DNA of 64,000 bases from Methylobacterium radiodurans (GTDB taxonomy: Bacteria; Pseudomonadota; Alphaproteobacteria; Rhizobiales; Beijerinckiaceae). The notes under the pieces are model-generated. The model was not told where the DNA came from. It did not search any database and was given only the letters and a program-made list of their open reading frames with translations. The stretch lies in the NCBI RefSeq assembly GCF_003173735.1, contig NZ_CP029551.1, forward strand, positions 4,665,001-4,729,000, given 5' to 3'. This document shows, one piece after another, positions 8,200-16,615 of the stretch (its first letter is position 1; every line of letters begins with the position of its first letter). Both the position numbers and the translations under genes were made by a program.

Positions 8200-9243
8200 A
8201 TGGTCGGGTGGAAGGCGGCGGTAGCGGTCGCGGCGGTGTTACCGCTGGGGATGGTCGCGGCGGCGAGCGCCGCCGACATGGACGCGGTGCGGCAGCGGGC
8301 GGCGCCCGAGCGTGCCGAGCCGAAGGAGGCGCCCTTCTTCGTCTTCGCCGACACGCAGATCAGCTACCGGTATGTCTTCACCGCCGCGGAGCCGGGCATT
8401 CCCAGGCTCAAGACCGCTGATCCGAGCGACGGGCGCGATATCCCGAAGAACGTCCTCAATATCGCGCACGCGAATGCCTGGGCCTATGGCACGAACTTCC
8501 TCTCGCTGGACGTGCTGAAATCCGGCTCCCAGGATCCCGCCGGGACGCGCAACGAGATCCCGGGCCAGACGACGCCGTTCGGCTACGGCGCGACGGAGGC
8601 CTACGGCCTCTATCGCGGCACGCTCAGCGGCAACAAGATCACGGATACCAAGGCCTTCGCGATCGGCGGGCTGATCGAGGACGTCTCGCTCTCCTTCGGC
8701 TTCGACGCCAACGCGAAGAACACGCCGTTCGGGCCGCGCAAGCGCCTCGTGGTCGGCGGTCTCGTCTTCTCCGTCGACGTCACAATCGGCTTCCTGAACG
8801 TGGCGGTCCACGCCTCGAAGGAGTGGAACCGCAACGGCTTCGCGGTGGCGCTCTATCGCGACGTCGGCTTCGACACGACGCCGGAATTCGAGATCGTCTA
8901 CAGCTTCCCGCTGGACGGATTGCTCGGCGGCTTCCCGCTGCGGGTCGCGGGGTTCAACAACATCGTGATGCCCAAGGGGCGGACGAGCACGCCCACATCC
9001 ACGCCGACGACCGTCGAGTTCCTGTCCCGCACCAACCTCGTGCTCGATGTGGGCAAGATGATCTGGAACCAGCCCGGCCGTCTCGACGCGTTCGTCGGGT
9101 TCCAGTACTAGCGGAACAAGTTCGGCAACGACATGGACTACTACAACCGGGCGGTCACGCCGGGGATCTACACCGCCGGCATCTCCGGGGCCGGCGCGGA
9201 GGAGAATACCTTCCTGGCCGGCGTGTCGATCCACGTCTTCTGA
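8200..9243 (+). pseudogene. Tsx-like outer-membrane nucleoside channel with in-frame amber codon
   Basis: The reading frame from ATG at 8200 encodes a signal peptide (MVGWKAAVAVAAVLPLGM, cleavage after AASA), then FVFADTQISYRYVFTAAEPG and a beta-strand-rich body typical of Channel_Tsx-like outer-membrane proteins. It stops at TAG 9109-9111 after AFVGFQY, but the same frame continues for 43 more codons: RNKFGNDMDYYNRAVTPG to SIHVF, then TGA. A terminal phenylalanine is the classical outer-membrane sorting signal. Related proteins have Y-W-(K/R)-N-K-F-G-N-D here, so TAG most likely replaces TGG (Trp). Without read-through the protein loses its last strands and probably cannot insert. The neighbouring purine genes suggest a purine or nucleoside substrate. 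Confidence 0.8.
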
Positions 9244-9267
9244 GACTGTCCCTTGGGGGCGTCCCGC

Positions 9268-9498
9268 TCAGCGCCGCTGCCTGGCCTTGACCGGGACACC
9301 GAGGCCCCGGGGCGCGCGCACGGCGTCGCCCTGGCGAAAGGCGCGCTCCACGTTGCGCTTGCCGGCGATCCCCTGCGTCCCGCCGGCCGCGGTGGCCGGC
9401 TCCCGGCCGGCCGGCGCACCGACCGACTGGGCCTGGGCGGAGCCGCACATGGCGAGGCCGAGCGCGAGGGCGGCGGCGAGCGACGCTGATCTAGTCAT
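9268..9498 (-). CDS. Small secreted hypothetical protein
   Basis: The 76-residue product starts at ATG 9498 with a clear signal peptide (MTRSASLAAALALGLAMCGS, cleavage likely after AQA). A short, basic, low-complexity mature part rich in Gly, Ala and Arg follows. The family is not recognised. The ribosome binding site is weak, so the call rests mainly on the signal sequence. It ends 24 bases from the convergent end of the Tsx-like gene. Confidence 0.5.
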   Translation of the reverse strand: MTRSASLAAALALGLAMCGSAQAQSVGAPAGREPATAAGGTQGIAGKRNVERAFRQGDAVRAPRGLGVPVKARQRR

Positions 9499-9616
9499 GG
9501 TCCGGCAGTGTCCAGGTTTCGTCGACGCGGTTGTCACGCGGTCTGGGCCCTAAAGGACCGAATGCTGAGAAATGTTCCGTGCTGGGATGCAGATCGACCC
9601 GGTCGCCGCCTGCCTC

Positions 9617-9632
9617 TGGCACATGGTCTGCA
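9617..9632 (+). promoter_or_regulatory. Sigma-54-like promoter of the urate permease-uricase operon
   Basis: The sequence TGGCACATGGTCTGCA has a perfect -24 element (TGGCAC), a five-base spacer and CTGCA in place of TTGCA. GG and GC are offset by 12 bases as required. It lies 60 bases upstream of the permease ATG at 9692, so the transcript would start near 9643. Confidence 0.6.
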
Positions 9633-9691
9633 TCGAATGCGTCAGGCCGGCGCCGGAACGCCGAGGCCGACGCCGCTCACGGAGGCTGTCC

Positions 9692-11074
9692 ATGTCGTTG
9701 CCCTCTCCCGCGCCGTCCGCCGCCGGGTCCGATCCGGTCCCCGGAGCCCGGCTGTCCCGCGGCGCGCTGGGGCGTCTCGGCCTCCAGCACGTGCTGGTGA
9801 TGTATGCGGGCGCCGTGGCGGTGCCCCTCATCGTCGGGCGCGCCCTCAAACTCTCCCCGGAGCAGGTGGCGCTCCTCGTGAGCGCCGACCTCTTCGCATG
9901 CGGCATCGTCACCCTGATCCAGAGCTGGGGCCTGCCGGGTATCGGCATCCGCATGCCGGTGATGATGGGCGTCACCTTCGCGGCGGTCACCCCGATGGTG
10001 GCGATGGGCGTGAACCCGGAGATCGGCCTGACCGGTATCTACGGTGCGGTGATCGCCTCGGGCCTGTTCGGGCTCCTGGTCGCGCCCCTGGTCGGGCGGC
10101 TGCTGCCCCTGTTCCCGCCAGTGGTGACCGGGACGATCATCCTTGTCATCGGCATCTCGCTGATGCGCGTCGGCGTGAACTGGGCCGCGGGCGGCGTCGG
10201 CAACCCGAACTACGGCGCGCCGCTCTATCTCGGCATCGCCGCCTTCGTGCTCTGCGTCATCCTGCTCGTCGCCCGCTACGCCACGGGCTTCGCCGCCTCG
10301 GCCTCGGTCCTGATCGGCATCGTGCTCGGCATGATCGTGTCCGGCTTCGCAGGCCTCGTCCATCTCGACCGGGTCGCCGCGGCCGCCTGGTTCGACGTGG
10401 TGCGCCCCTTCGCGTTCGGCTGGCCGACCTTCGACCCGGTCGCGATCATCACCCTCTGCCTCGTGATGATCGTCGTGATGATCGAGTCGACCGGCATGTT
10501 CCTGGCGCTCTCGGAGATCACCGCCGATCCGGTCGACGAGCGGCGCCTCGCCCGGGGCCTGCGCGCGGACGGACTCGGCACCGTGATCGGCGGCGTGTTC
10601 AACACCTTCCCCTACACCTCGTTCTCGCAGAATATCGGCCTCGTGGGCGTGACCGGCGTGCGCTCGCGCTGGGTCACGGTGGCGGGCGGCTTCATCATGC
10701 TCGGTCTCGGGCTGATCCCGAAGCTCGCGGCGCTCGTCGAGGCCGTGCCGCAATGCGTGCTCGGCGGGGCAGGCCTCGTGATGTTCGGCATGGTCGGCGC
10801 CACCGGCACGCGCATCCTCGGGGGCGTCGATTTCGCGGGCAACCGCAACAACCTGTTCATCGTCGCGGTCTCGGTGGGCTTCGGCATGATCCCGCTGGTC
10901 GCGCCGACCTTCTTCAAGCAGATGCCGCACGCGCTGCATCCGCTGCTGGAATCGGGCATCCTGCTCGCGGCGATCTCGGCGGTGGGCCTGAACCTGTTCT
11001 TCAACAGGCTCGGCGCCGCCGCGGAGGCCCGCGACGCGGCGATCCGCCAGGCCTGGGTCGCCGAAGCCCACTGA
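9692..11074 (+). CDS. NCS2-family urate/xanthine permease
   Basis: The 460-residue inner-membrane transporter belongs to the nucleobase:cation symporter-2 (UraA/PbuX/UacT-like) family. About 12-14 spans are visible. Motifs include LGLQHVLVMYAGAVAVPLIV near residue 30, MMGVTFAAVTPMVAMG, FPPVVTGTIILVIGISLM, FNTFPYTSFSQNIGLVGVTG and GNRNNLFIVAVSVGFG. The FSQN-x-G and GNRNN-type motifs fit purine (urate or xanthine) rather than uracil members. Direct coupling with uricase 28 bases downstream argues for urate. ATG at 9692 follows GGAGG. The open frame upstream to 9572 is not hydrophobic and was not used. It is the first gene of the operon permease-uricase-azgA-guaD. Confidence 0.93.
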   Translation: MSLPSPAPSAAGSDPVPGARLSRGALGRLGLQHVLVMYAGAVAVPLIVGRALKLSPEQVALLVSADLFACGIVTLIQSWGLPGIGIRMPVMMGVTFAAVTPMVAMGVNPEIGLTGIYGAVIASGLFGLLVAPLVGRLLPLFPPVVTGTIILVIGISLMRVGVNWAAGGVGNPNYGAPLYLGIAAFVLCVILLVARYATGFAASASVLIGIVLGMIVSGFAGLVHLDRVAAAAWFDVVRPFAFGWPTFDPVAIITLCLVMIVVMIESTGMFLALSEITADPVDERRLARGLRADGLGTVIGGVFNTFPYTSFSQNIGLVGVTGVRSRWVTVAGGFIMLGLGLIPKLAALVEAVPQCVLGGAGLVMFGMVGATGTRILGGVDFAGNRNNLFIVAVSVGFGMIPLVAPTFFKQMPHALHPLLESGILLAAISAVGLNLFFNRLGAAAEARDAAIRQAWVAEAH

Positions 11075-11102
11075 CCGCACCGCGAACCGACCGGAGCCCA
11101 CG

Positions 11103-11945
11103 ATGCCCCTGACCGCCTCGACCTACGGCAAGGGCCGCGTCCGCGTGATGCGGCTCGCCCGGGACGGCGACCACCACACGCCGCGGGAGCTGACGCTGAC
11201 GGTGCTCATGAAGGGCGGGTTCGACGCCGCCTGGACGCAGGCCGACAACCGCGCCTGCATCGCGACCGACACCGTGAAGAACATCGTCAACGTGGTGGCG
11301 GCGCGCAACGTCGCCCTCGACGCGGAGGCCTTCGTGCAGGCCGTCGCCGCCCTCTTCCTCGACACCTACCCGCAGGTCGCGGAGATCTCGATCGAGGGGC
11401 GCGAGACGCGCTGGCTGCGCCACGCGATCGACGGCACGCCTCACGGCCACACCTTCACCCTCGACGGCAACGGCACCGGCTACGTCGGGCTCGTGGCGAA
11501 CCGTGCGGGCGCCGTGCTGCGCTCGGGCCTGCGCGGCTACACCTTCATGAAGACCACGCAGTCCGGCTGGTCGAACTTCTTCGACGACGGCTACCGCACG
11601 CTCGCCGACACCGACGACCGCATCGCCGCCACCAGCATGGACGCCACCTGGACCTGGCGGGACGCGCCCATCGATTACGCGACCGCCAACGCGGCCGTGC
11701 TCGAGACCCTGATCCGGGTGTTCGGCACCACCTACTCGGCGAGCGTGCAGGATTCGATGTACCGGATGGGCGAGGCCGTGCTCGCCGCGATCCCGGAGAT
11801 CGCCGAGATCGCCTTCGCCATGCCGAACAAGCACTACATCCCGATCAATCTCAGGCCCTTCGGGCTCGATAACCCCGGCACGGTCTTCCTGCCGACCGAC
11901 GAGCCGCACGGCCAGATCGAGGCGACGGTCGGCAGGGCCGCGTAG
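11103..11945 (+). CDS. Urate oxidase (uricase, factor-independent)
   Basis: Uricase oxidises urate to 5-hydroxyisourate with O2, without metal or cofactor. The 280-residue protein shows the tandem T-fold motifs: an N-terminal TYGKGRVRVMRL strand, ADNRACIATDTVKNIVNVVA with the catalytic Thr region, the H-x-F segment HGHTFTLDG, and the C-terminal PNKHYIPINLRPFGLDNPG. Length is usual for a monomer-type uricase. It lies between two purine permeases. Its product feeds the UraD-UraH fusion 3 kb away on the other strand. Confidence 0.97.
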   Translation: MPLTASTYGKGRVRVMRLARDGDHHTPRELTLTVLMKGGFDAAWTQADNRACIATDTVKNIVNVVAARNVALDAEAFVQAVAALFLDTYPQVAEISIEGRETRWLRHAIDGTPHGHTFTLDGNGTGYVGLVANRAGAVLRSGLRGYTFMKTTQSGWSNFFDDGYRTLADTDDRIAATSMDATWTWRDAPIDYATANAAVLETLIRVFGTTYSASVQDSMYRMGEAVLAAIPEIAEIAFAMPNKHYIPINLRPFGLDNPGTVFLPTDEPHGQIEATVGRAA

Positions 11946-11967
11946 GGCGCCGGGAGCGGGGGACGGC

Positions 11968-13308
11968 ATGGACGCGACACCCGACATCGCACCGGCCCGG
12001 CCGGGCGGCCCGCTGGAGCGCCTGTTCCGGCTCCGGGCGCACGGCACCACCGCCCGCACCGAGATGCTGGCGGGGCTGACCACCTTCCTGACGATGGCCT
12101 ACATCGTCTTCATCAACCCGAGCATCCTCGCCGACGCCGGCATGGACCGGGGCGCCGTCTTCGTGGCGACCTGCCTCGCGGCGGCGCTGGGCTCGGCGGT
12201 CATGGGCCTGCTGGCCAACTGGCCGGTGGCGATGGCGCCCGGCATGGGGCTCAACGCCTACTTCGCCTACGTCGTGGTGCTCGGCATGGGCTACACGTGG
12301 CAGGCGGCGCTCGGCGCGGTGTTCGTCTCCGGGCTCTGCTTCCTCGTCGTGACGCTGACCGGCCTGCGCCGAGTGATCGTGGACGGCATCCCGCGCTCCA
12401 TGCGGATCGCGATCACGGTCGGGATCGGCCTGTTCCTGGCGATCATCGCGCTCAAGAATGCCGGCATCGTCGCGGCCAGCCCCGCGACCTTCGTGACGCT
12501 CGGCGACCTGCACAGGCCCGGCACGGTGCTGGCCGTCCTCGGCTTCCTGGCGGTGGCGGTGCTCTCGGTCCGCAAGGTGAAGGCCGCACTGCTGATCTCG
12601 ATCCTCGGCGTGACCACATTGAGCTTCCTCGTCGCCGGAAACAGCTTCGGCGGCGTGGTCTCGATGCCGCCCTCGCTCGCGCCGACCTTCCTGGCGCTCG
12701 ATCTCTCCGGCGCGCTCTCGGCCGGGATCCTCAACGTCGTGCTGGTGCTGTTCCTGGTGGAGCTGTTCGACGCCACCGGCACGCTGATGGGCGTGGCGAG
12801 CCGGGCGGGCCTGCTCACGCCGGAGCGCACGGGAGGGCTCGACCGGGCTCTGATGGCCGATTCCGCCGCGATCTTCGCCGGCTCGCTGCTCGGCACGTCG
12901 AGCACCACCGCCTATCTGGAGAGCGCGTCGGGCGTCGAGGAGGGCGGGCGCACCGGGCTCACCGCGGTGACGGTCGCCGTCCTGTTCCTGGCCTGCCTGT
13001 TCTTCGCCCCGCTCGCCGGCTCGGTGCCGCCCTACGCGACCGCGCCGGCTCTGTTCTACGTCGCCTGCCTCATGCTGCGCGAACTGGTCGATCTCGACTG
13101 GGACGACCTCACGGAGGTGATCCCTGCCTGCGTGACCGCGCTCCTCATGCCCTTCACCTACTCGATCGCCACGGGCGTCGCCTTCGGCTTCATCACCTAC
13201 GCGGTGCTGAAGCTGCTGACCGGCCGGGCGCGCGATGTGAAGCCGGTGGCCTGGGTTATCGCCGCCCTGTTCCTCCTCAAGTTCGTCGCCACCGGAGCCG
13301 CCCACTGA
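11968..13308 (+). CDS. AzgA-type NCS2 permease for adenine/guanine/hypoxanthine
   Basis: The 446-residue transporter has the AzgA subgroup signatures: TEMLAGLTTFLTMAYIVFIN near the N-terminus, APGMGLNAYFAYVVV, VELFDATGTLMGVASRAGLL, ADSAAIFAGSLLGTSSTTAY and ESASGVEEGGRTGLTAV. AzgA proteins are proton symporters of adenine, guanine and hypoxanthine. The gene begins 22 bases after uricase. Its stop codon overlaps the probable start of guanine deaminase, so imported guanine would be handed directly to the next enzyme of the operon. Confidence 0.95.
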   Translation: MDATPDIAPARPGGPLERLFRLRAHGTTARTEMLAGLTTFLTMAYIVFINPSILADAGMDRGAVFVATCLAAALGSAVMGLLANWPVAMAPGMGLNAYFAYVVVLGMGYTWQAALGAVFVSGLCFLVVTLTGLRRVIVDGIPRSMRIAITVGIGLFLAIIALKNAGIVAASPATFVTLGDLHRPGTVLAVLGFLAVAVLSVRKVKAALLISILGVTTLSFLVAGNSFGGVVSMPPSLAPTFLALDLSGALSAGILNVVLVLFLVELFDATGTLMGVASRAGLLTPERTGGLDRALMADSAAIFAGSLLGTSSTTAYLESASGVEEGGRTGLTAVTVAVLFLACLFFAPLAGSVPPYATAPALFYVACLMLRELVDLDWDDLTEVIPACVTALLMPFTYSIATGVAFGFITYAVLKLLTGRARDVKPVAWVIAALFLLKFVATGAAH

Positions 13309-14654
13309 CCGCACCCGCCGACACCATCCGGGCCGTCCGCGGCCGCGTTCTCACGCTCAAGGGGAACCCGTTCCTCGCCGAGCCCGGCTCCTGCCTCGTC
13401 CACCACGAGGACGGGCTCGTCGTGATGCAGGGCGGGCGCGTCACCGCCTTCGGCGGATACGAGTTGACGAAGGCGGCCCTGCCTGCGGGCGTGGTGCCGA
13501 CGGAATACCCCGACGCGCTGATCCTGCCGGGGCTCGTCGACACCCACGTGCACTATCCGCAGATCCAGATGGTCGGCGCCTTCGGGGCGCAGCTGCTCGG
13601 CTGGCTGGAGCGCTACACCTTTCCGGCGGAGGTGTCCTTCGCGGACCGGCGTCACGCCGAGGACACGGCGCGGCTGTTCCTGCGCGAGGTGCTGGCCTGC
13701 GGCACCACCACGGCCGCCGTCTACTGCACGGTCCACCCGCACTCGGTCGACGCCTTCTTCGCCGAGTCCGAGCGCTTCAACACCCGGATGGTGGCCGGCA
13801 AGGTCCTGATGGACCGGAACGCGCCCTCCGCCCTCCTCGACACCGCCGAGCGCGGCTACCGCGAGAGCGAGGCCCTGATCCGGCGCTGGCACGGGCGGGG
13901 GCGCCAGCTCTACGGCGTGACGCCGCGCTTCGCCCCGGCCTGCACCGAGGCGCAGCTCGACGCGGCCGGCGCGCTGCTGCGGGAGCACGACGGGCTCTAT
14001 CTCCAGACCCACCTGAGTGAGAGCCCGGCCGAGGTCGCCTGGGTGCGCGACCTCTTCCCCGCCCGCGCGAGCTACCTCGACGTCTACGCCCACGCGGGGC
14101 TCGTCGGGCCGCGCGCGGTCTTCGGCCACGCGATCCATGTCGCGGAGGAGGATTTCTGCACCTGCCACCGCACCGGCGCGGCGCTGTCGCATTGCCCGAC
14201 CTCGAACCTCTTCCTCGGTAGCGGCCTGTTCCGCCTCTTCGACGCGCTCGACCCGCGCCGCCCGGTCCGGGTCGGGCTCGGCACCGATGTCGGGGCCGGC
14301 ACCACGCTCTCGCTCGTGCGGACGCTGGGCGAGGCCTACAAGGTGGCGGCGCTCCGCGGCGACAAGCTCGACGCGGTGCGCGCCCTCTGGCTCGCCACCG
14401 CGGGCGGCGCCGAGGCGCTGCACCTGGAGGACCGGATTGGCCGCATCGCGGTCGGCTACGAGGCCGATCTCTGCGTGCTCGACACGGCGGCCTCGCCGCT
14501 CCTCGCCCACCGGGCCCGCTACTGCACCGACATCGAGGAGCTTCTGTTCGTCCAGATGACCCTCGGACCCGAGCGCGTGCAGGCAACCTGGGTCGCAGGC
14601 GAGCCGGTCTACGAGGCGGCGCGCACGCCCGATCCGTACCGTTACCCGGGGTGA
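13305..14654 (+). CDS. guaD: Guanine deaminase, probable CTG start
   Basis: Guanine deaminase converts guanine to xanthine and ammonia. The zinc amidohydrolase signatures are present: LPGLVDTHVHYPQIQMVGAF, LQTHLSESPAEV, FGHAIHVAEED, LSHCPTSNLFLGSG and VGLGTDVGAGTTLS. The conserved N-terminus RGRVLTLKGNPFLAEPGS begins about ten codons after the azgA stop. No ATG, GTG or TTG lies in frame at or just before it. CTG at 13305 overlaps the azgA TGA as CTGA, exactly where an ATGA coupling would be expected. This gives 449 residues, normal for the family. The next GTG/ATG would delete the first strand. Start confidence is moderate; function is secure. Confidence 0.93.
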   Translation: MTAPADTIRAVRGRVLTLKGNPFLAEPGSCLVHHEDGLVVMQGGRVTAFGGYELTKAALPAGVVPTEYPDALILPGLVDTHVHYPQIQMVGAFGAQLLGWLERYTFPAEVSFADRRHAEDTARLFLREVLACGTTTAAVYCTVHPHSVDAFFAESERFNTRMVAGKVLMDRNAPSALLDTAERGYRESEALIRRWHGRGRQLYGVTPRFAPACTEAQLDAAGALLREHDGLYLQTHLSESPAEVAWVRDLFPARASYLDVYAHAGLVGPRAVFGHAIHVAEEDFCTCHRTGAALSHCPTSNLFLGSGLFRLFDALDPRRPVRVGLGTDVGAGTTLSLVRTLGEAYKVAALRGDKLDAVRALWLATAGGAEALHLEDRIGRIAVGYEADLCVLDTAASPLLAHRARYCTDIEELLFVQMTLGPERVQATWVAGEPVYEAARTPDPYRYPG

Positions 14655-14656
14655 TC

Positions 14657-14821
14657 GGTTTCGAAAGGTCGAGACCTTTCGCGGGTGCAGGGCAGAGCCC
14701 TGCATTTGGAGCCTCCGTCCCGGCTTTGCCGGGGCAGAGGCTCCAATCCGGGGCTGCGCGCCCCAGACGCCGCCTGCCGCGCCTTCAGGCGCCGAAAGGG
14801 CCTCGGGCCCTTTGGGATCCC
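14657..14821 (+). repeat. Modular hairpin intergenic repeat, copy 1
   Basis: This interval consists of successive short palindromes: GAAAGGTCGAGACCTTTC, GCAGGGCAGAGCCCTGC, CCGGCTTTGCCGG, GGGGCTGCGCGCCCC and AAAGGGCCTCGGGCCCTTT. The same order, with diverged spacer modules, recurs inverted at 27594-27739, and the first two modules recur at 46786-46834. It lies directly behind guaD and may end or stabilise the transcript. It resembles REP/BIME-type elements. Confidence 0.8.
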
Positions 14822-14870
14822 ATAACTCTGCGTTCGGTGCATGGCTCGGTGCGCGGTCGGCCCGGGCGGC

Positions 14871-14886
14871 TGGCATTCCAGTTGCT
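14871..14886 (+). promoter_or_regulatory. Sigma-54-like promoter of the M20 hydrolase/hpx operon
   Basis: The sequence TGGCATTCCAGTTGCT has the full -12 box TTGCT and a -24 box with one mismatch (TGGCAT). Spacing is exact. Transcription would start near 14897, about 85 bases before the ATG at 14981. Confidence 0.65.
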
Positions 14887-14980
14887 GGTCCAGTGCGGCG
14901 CGCGGGCGACACGCCGCGCGCCGAACCTGTACCCTGAGCCCGCCGGTCCCGGTTCATGCCGGCGAGAGGATGCGTTGCTG

Positions 14981-16276
14981 ATGTCAGTCGAGACCCCGAC
15001 GAAGACCCACAACCTGCGCGTGGACGGATCGCGCCTCTGGTCCACCCTGATGGAGACCGCGCGCTTCGGCGCGACCCCTGCCGGCGGGATCAACCGTCTC
15101 ACCCTGTCGGAGGAGGACCGCGCGGTGCGCGACTGGTTCCGGGACGCCTGCGAGGCGGCGGGGCTGGAAGTCGGCACCGACGCGCTCGGCACCCAGTTCG
15201 CCCTGCGGCGCGGCCGCGACATGAGCCGGAAGCCCGTCGCCTGCGGCTCGCATCTTGACACCCAGCCGACCGGCGGCAAGTTCGACGGGATCCTCGGCGT
15301 GTTGGCCGGCCTCGAGGTGATGCGCAGCCTGAACGACGCCGGCATCGAGACCGAGGCGCCATTACTCCTCGTCAACTGGACCAACGAGGAGGGCTCTCGC
15401 TTCGCCCCCGCCATGATGGCCTCGGCGGCCTATGCGGGGGAGTTCACCACGGAGGAGATCCTGCAGAAGCGCGACGCGAAGGGCGTCAGCGTTTCCGAGG
15501 CGCTGGAATCCATCGGGTACCAGGGCGGCGAACCGGTCGGCGCGCGCGAGATCGGCGCCTTCGTGGAACTGCACATCGAGCAGGGCCCGATCCTGGAGGC
15601 GGAGGGCCGGACCATCGGCGTGGTCGAGGGCGGCCAGGGCATCGCGTGGTTCGATGGCACGGTGACGGGCTTCGAGAGCCATGCCGGCACCACCCCGATG
15701 CCGCGCCGCCGGGATGCGATGCTGGGCTTGGCCGAGTTCGCGCTGGCGGTCGAGCGCATTGCGCTGGCGCACGCGCCCTCCGCCGTCGCCACGATGGGCG
15801 AGGCCGAGATCGTCAGTCCCTCGCGCAACGTCGTGCCGGGCCAGATCCGCTTCACCCTCGACGTGCGCGACCCGGCCTCGGCGGTGCTCGACGCGTTGGA
15901 GGCCGCGCTGAACGAGGCCGCCGCCGAGATCGGCGCCCGGCGCAACCTCAGCCTCGAACTCACCCGGATCTGGCGCAAGGAGCCGGTGCCGTTCCATCCG
16001 CGCCTGGTGGCGGCGGTCGACGGCGCCGCCGAGGGGCTGGGGCTCAGCCGCCGCCGCATCATCTCGGGCGCCGGCCACGACGCCTGCAACCTCGCCGGGC
16101 TGATGCCGGCCGCGATGATCTTCGTGCCCTGCAAGGACGGCGTCAGCCACAACGAGTCAGAATCGGCCACCTCCGCCGATTGCGCGGCCGGCGCAGACGT
16201 TCTGCTGCACACTCTGCTCACACTCGCCAACGCCCCGATGGATGACCAGCCGCTGGGCAAGCCGATGGCGGAGTGA
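14981..16276 (+). CDS. Zn-dependent M20 amidohydrolase (allantoate/ureide/carbamoyl-amino-acid type)
   Basis: The 431-residue enzyme belongs to the hydantoinase/carbamoylase branch of peptidase family M20, which holds allantoate amidohydrolase, ureidoglycolate hydrolase, beta-ureidopropionase and N-carbamoyl-L-amino acid hydrolases. Metal and catalytic motifs are visible: CGSHLDTQPTGGKFDGILGV, LVNWTNEEGSRFAPAM, FVELHIEQGPILE and ISGAGHDACNLAG. Location among purine-degradation genes favours allantoate or another ureide as substrate, but the sequence alone does not separate these. ATG at 14981 is the first in-frame start after the sigma-54-like site. It heads the run hydrolase-hpxX-atzE-hpxZ. 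Confidence 0.88.
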   Translation: MSVETPTKTHNLRVDGSRLWSTLMETARFGATPAGGINRLTLSEEDRAVRDWFRDACEAAGLEVGTDALGTQFALRRGRDMSRKPVACGSHLDTQPTGGKFDGILGVLAGLEVMRSLNDAGIETEAPLLLVNWTNEEGSRFAPAMMASAAYAGEFTTEEILQKRDAKGVSVSEALESIGYQGGEPVGAREIGAFVELHIEQGPILEAEGRTIGVVEGGQGIAWFDGTVTGFESHAGTTPMPRRRDAMLGLAEFALAVERIALAHAPSAVATMGEAEIVSPSRNVVPGQIRFTLDVRDPASAVLDALEAALNEAAAEIGARRNLSLELTRIWRKEPVPFHPRLVAAVDGAAEGLGLSRRRIISGAGHDACNLAGLMPAAMIFVPCKDGVSHNESESATSADCAAGADVLLHTLLTLANAPMDDQPLGKPMAE

Positions 16277-16404
16277 GCTTTGCTCAAGAAAAAGGCATCT
16301 GGTCGACCGCCGACCTGCTCTGTCCTCCCGCAGAACCGCGCGCGGCTGCCCGCATGATGGGCAGTTCGCTGCCCCGCGCCCATTCCCTGTCCACGAGGAA
16401 CCCG

Positions 16405-16611
16405 ATGGCCCCTGTCCCGCCCGATACGCCGGAGACGCCGGATCTCACGGCCTACGCTACTGCCGCCGCCCCGCTCCTAGGGCTCGCCCTCGATCCCGCC
16501 TGGATCGAGCCGGTCCGCCGCAACCTCGCGGTGCTCTTCGCCGCCGCCGACCTCGTCGCGGGCTTCCCCCTGCCCGACGAGGCCGAGGCGGCCCCGGTCT
16601 TCGAGGCCTAG
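16405..16611 (+). CDS. AtzG/HpxX-like DUF4089 small subunit
   Basis: This 68-residue protein belongs to the DUF4089 family (HpxX of oxalurate catabolism, AtzG of 1-carboxybiuret hydrolase). Its core, YATAAAPLLGLALDP, then NLAVLFAAADLVAGFPLPDE and the C-terminal EAAPVF, matches the known pattern. AtzG forms a heterotetramer with the amidase AtzE and is needed for its stability. ATG at 16405 follows ACGAGGAA. It ends four bases before the AtzE-like start, supporting a subunit role. Confidence 0.85.
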   Translation: MAPVPPDTPETPDLTAYATAAAPLLGLALDPAWIEPVRRNLAVLFAAADLVAGFPLPDEAEAAPVFEA

Positions 16612-16615
16612 GACC

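Noticed and set aside
9109..9111. Programmed pyrrolysine or other recoding at the amber codon
   Set aside because: No recoding genes or signals are visible, and replacement of a family tryptophan by TAG is simpler.
9677..11101. A 474-codon minus-strand frame antisense to the urate permease
   Set aside because: Its Arg/His/Asp/Glu-rich composition is typical of antisense shadows of GC-rich membrane protein genes, and the plus-strand permease is unambiguous.
11851..14957. Overlapping 487- and 586-codon minus-strand frames antisense to azgA and guaD
   Set aside because: Low-complexity shadow composition; no signal, domain or ribosome binding site.
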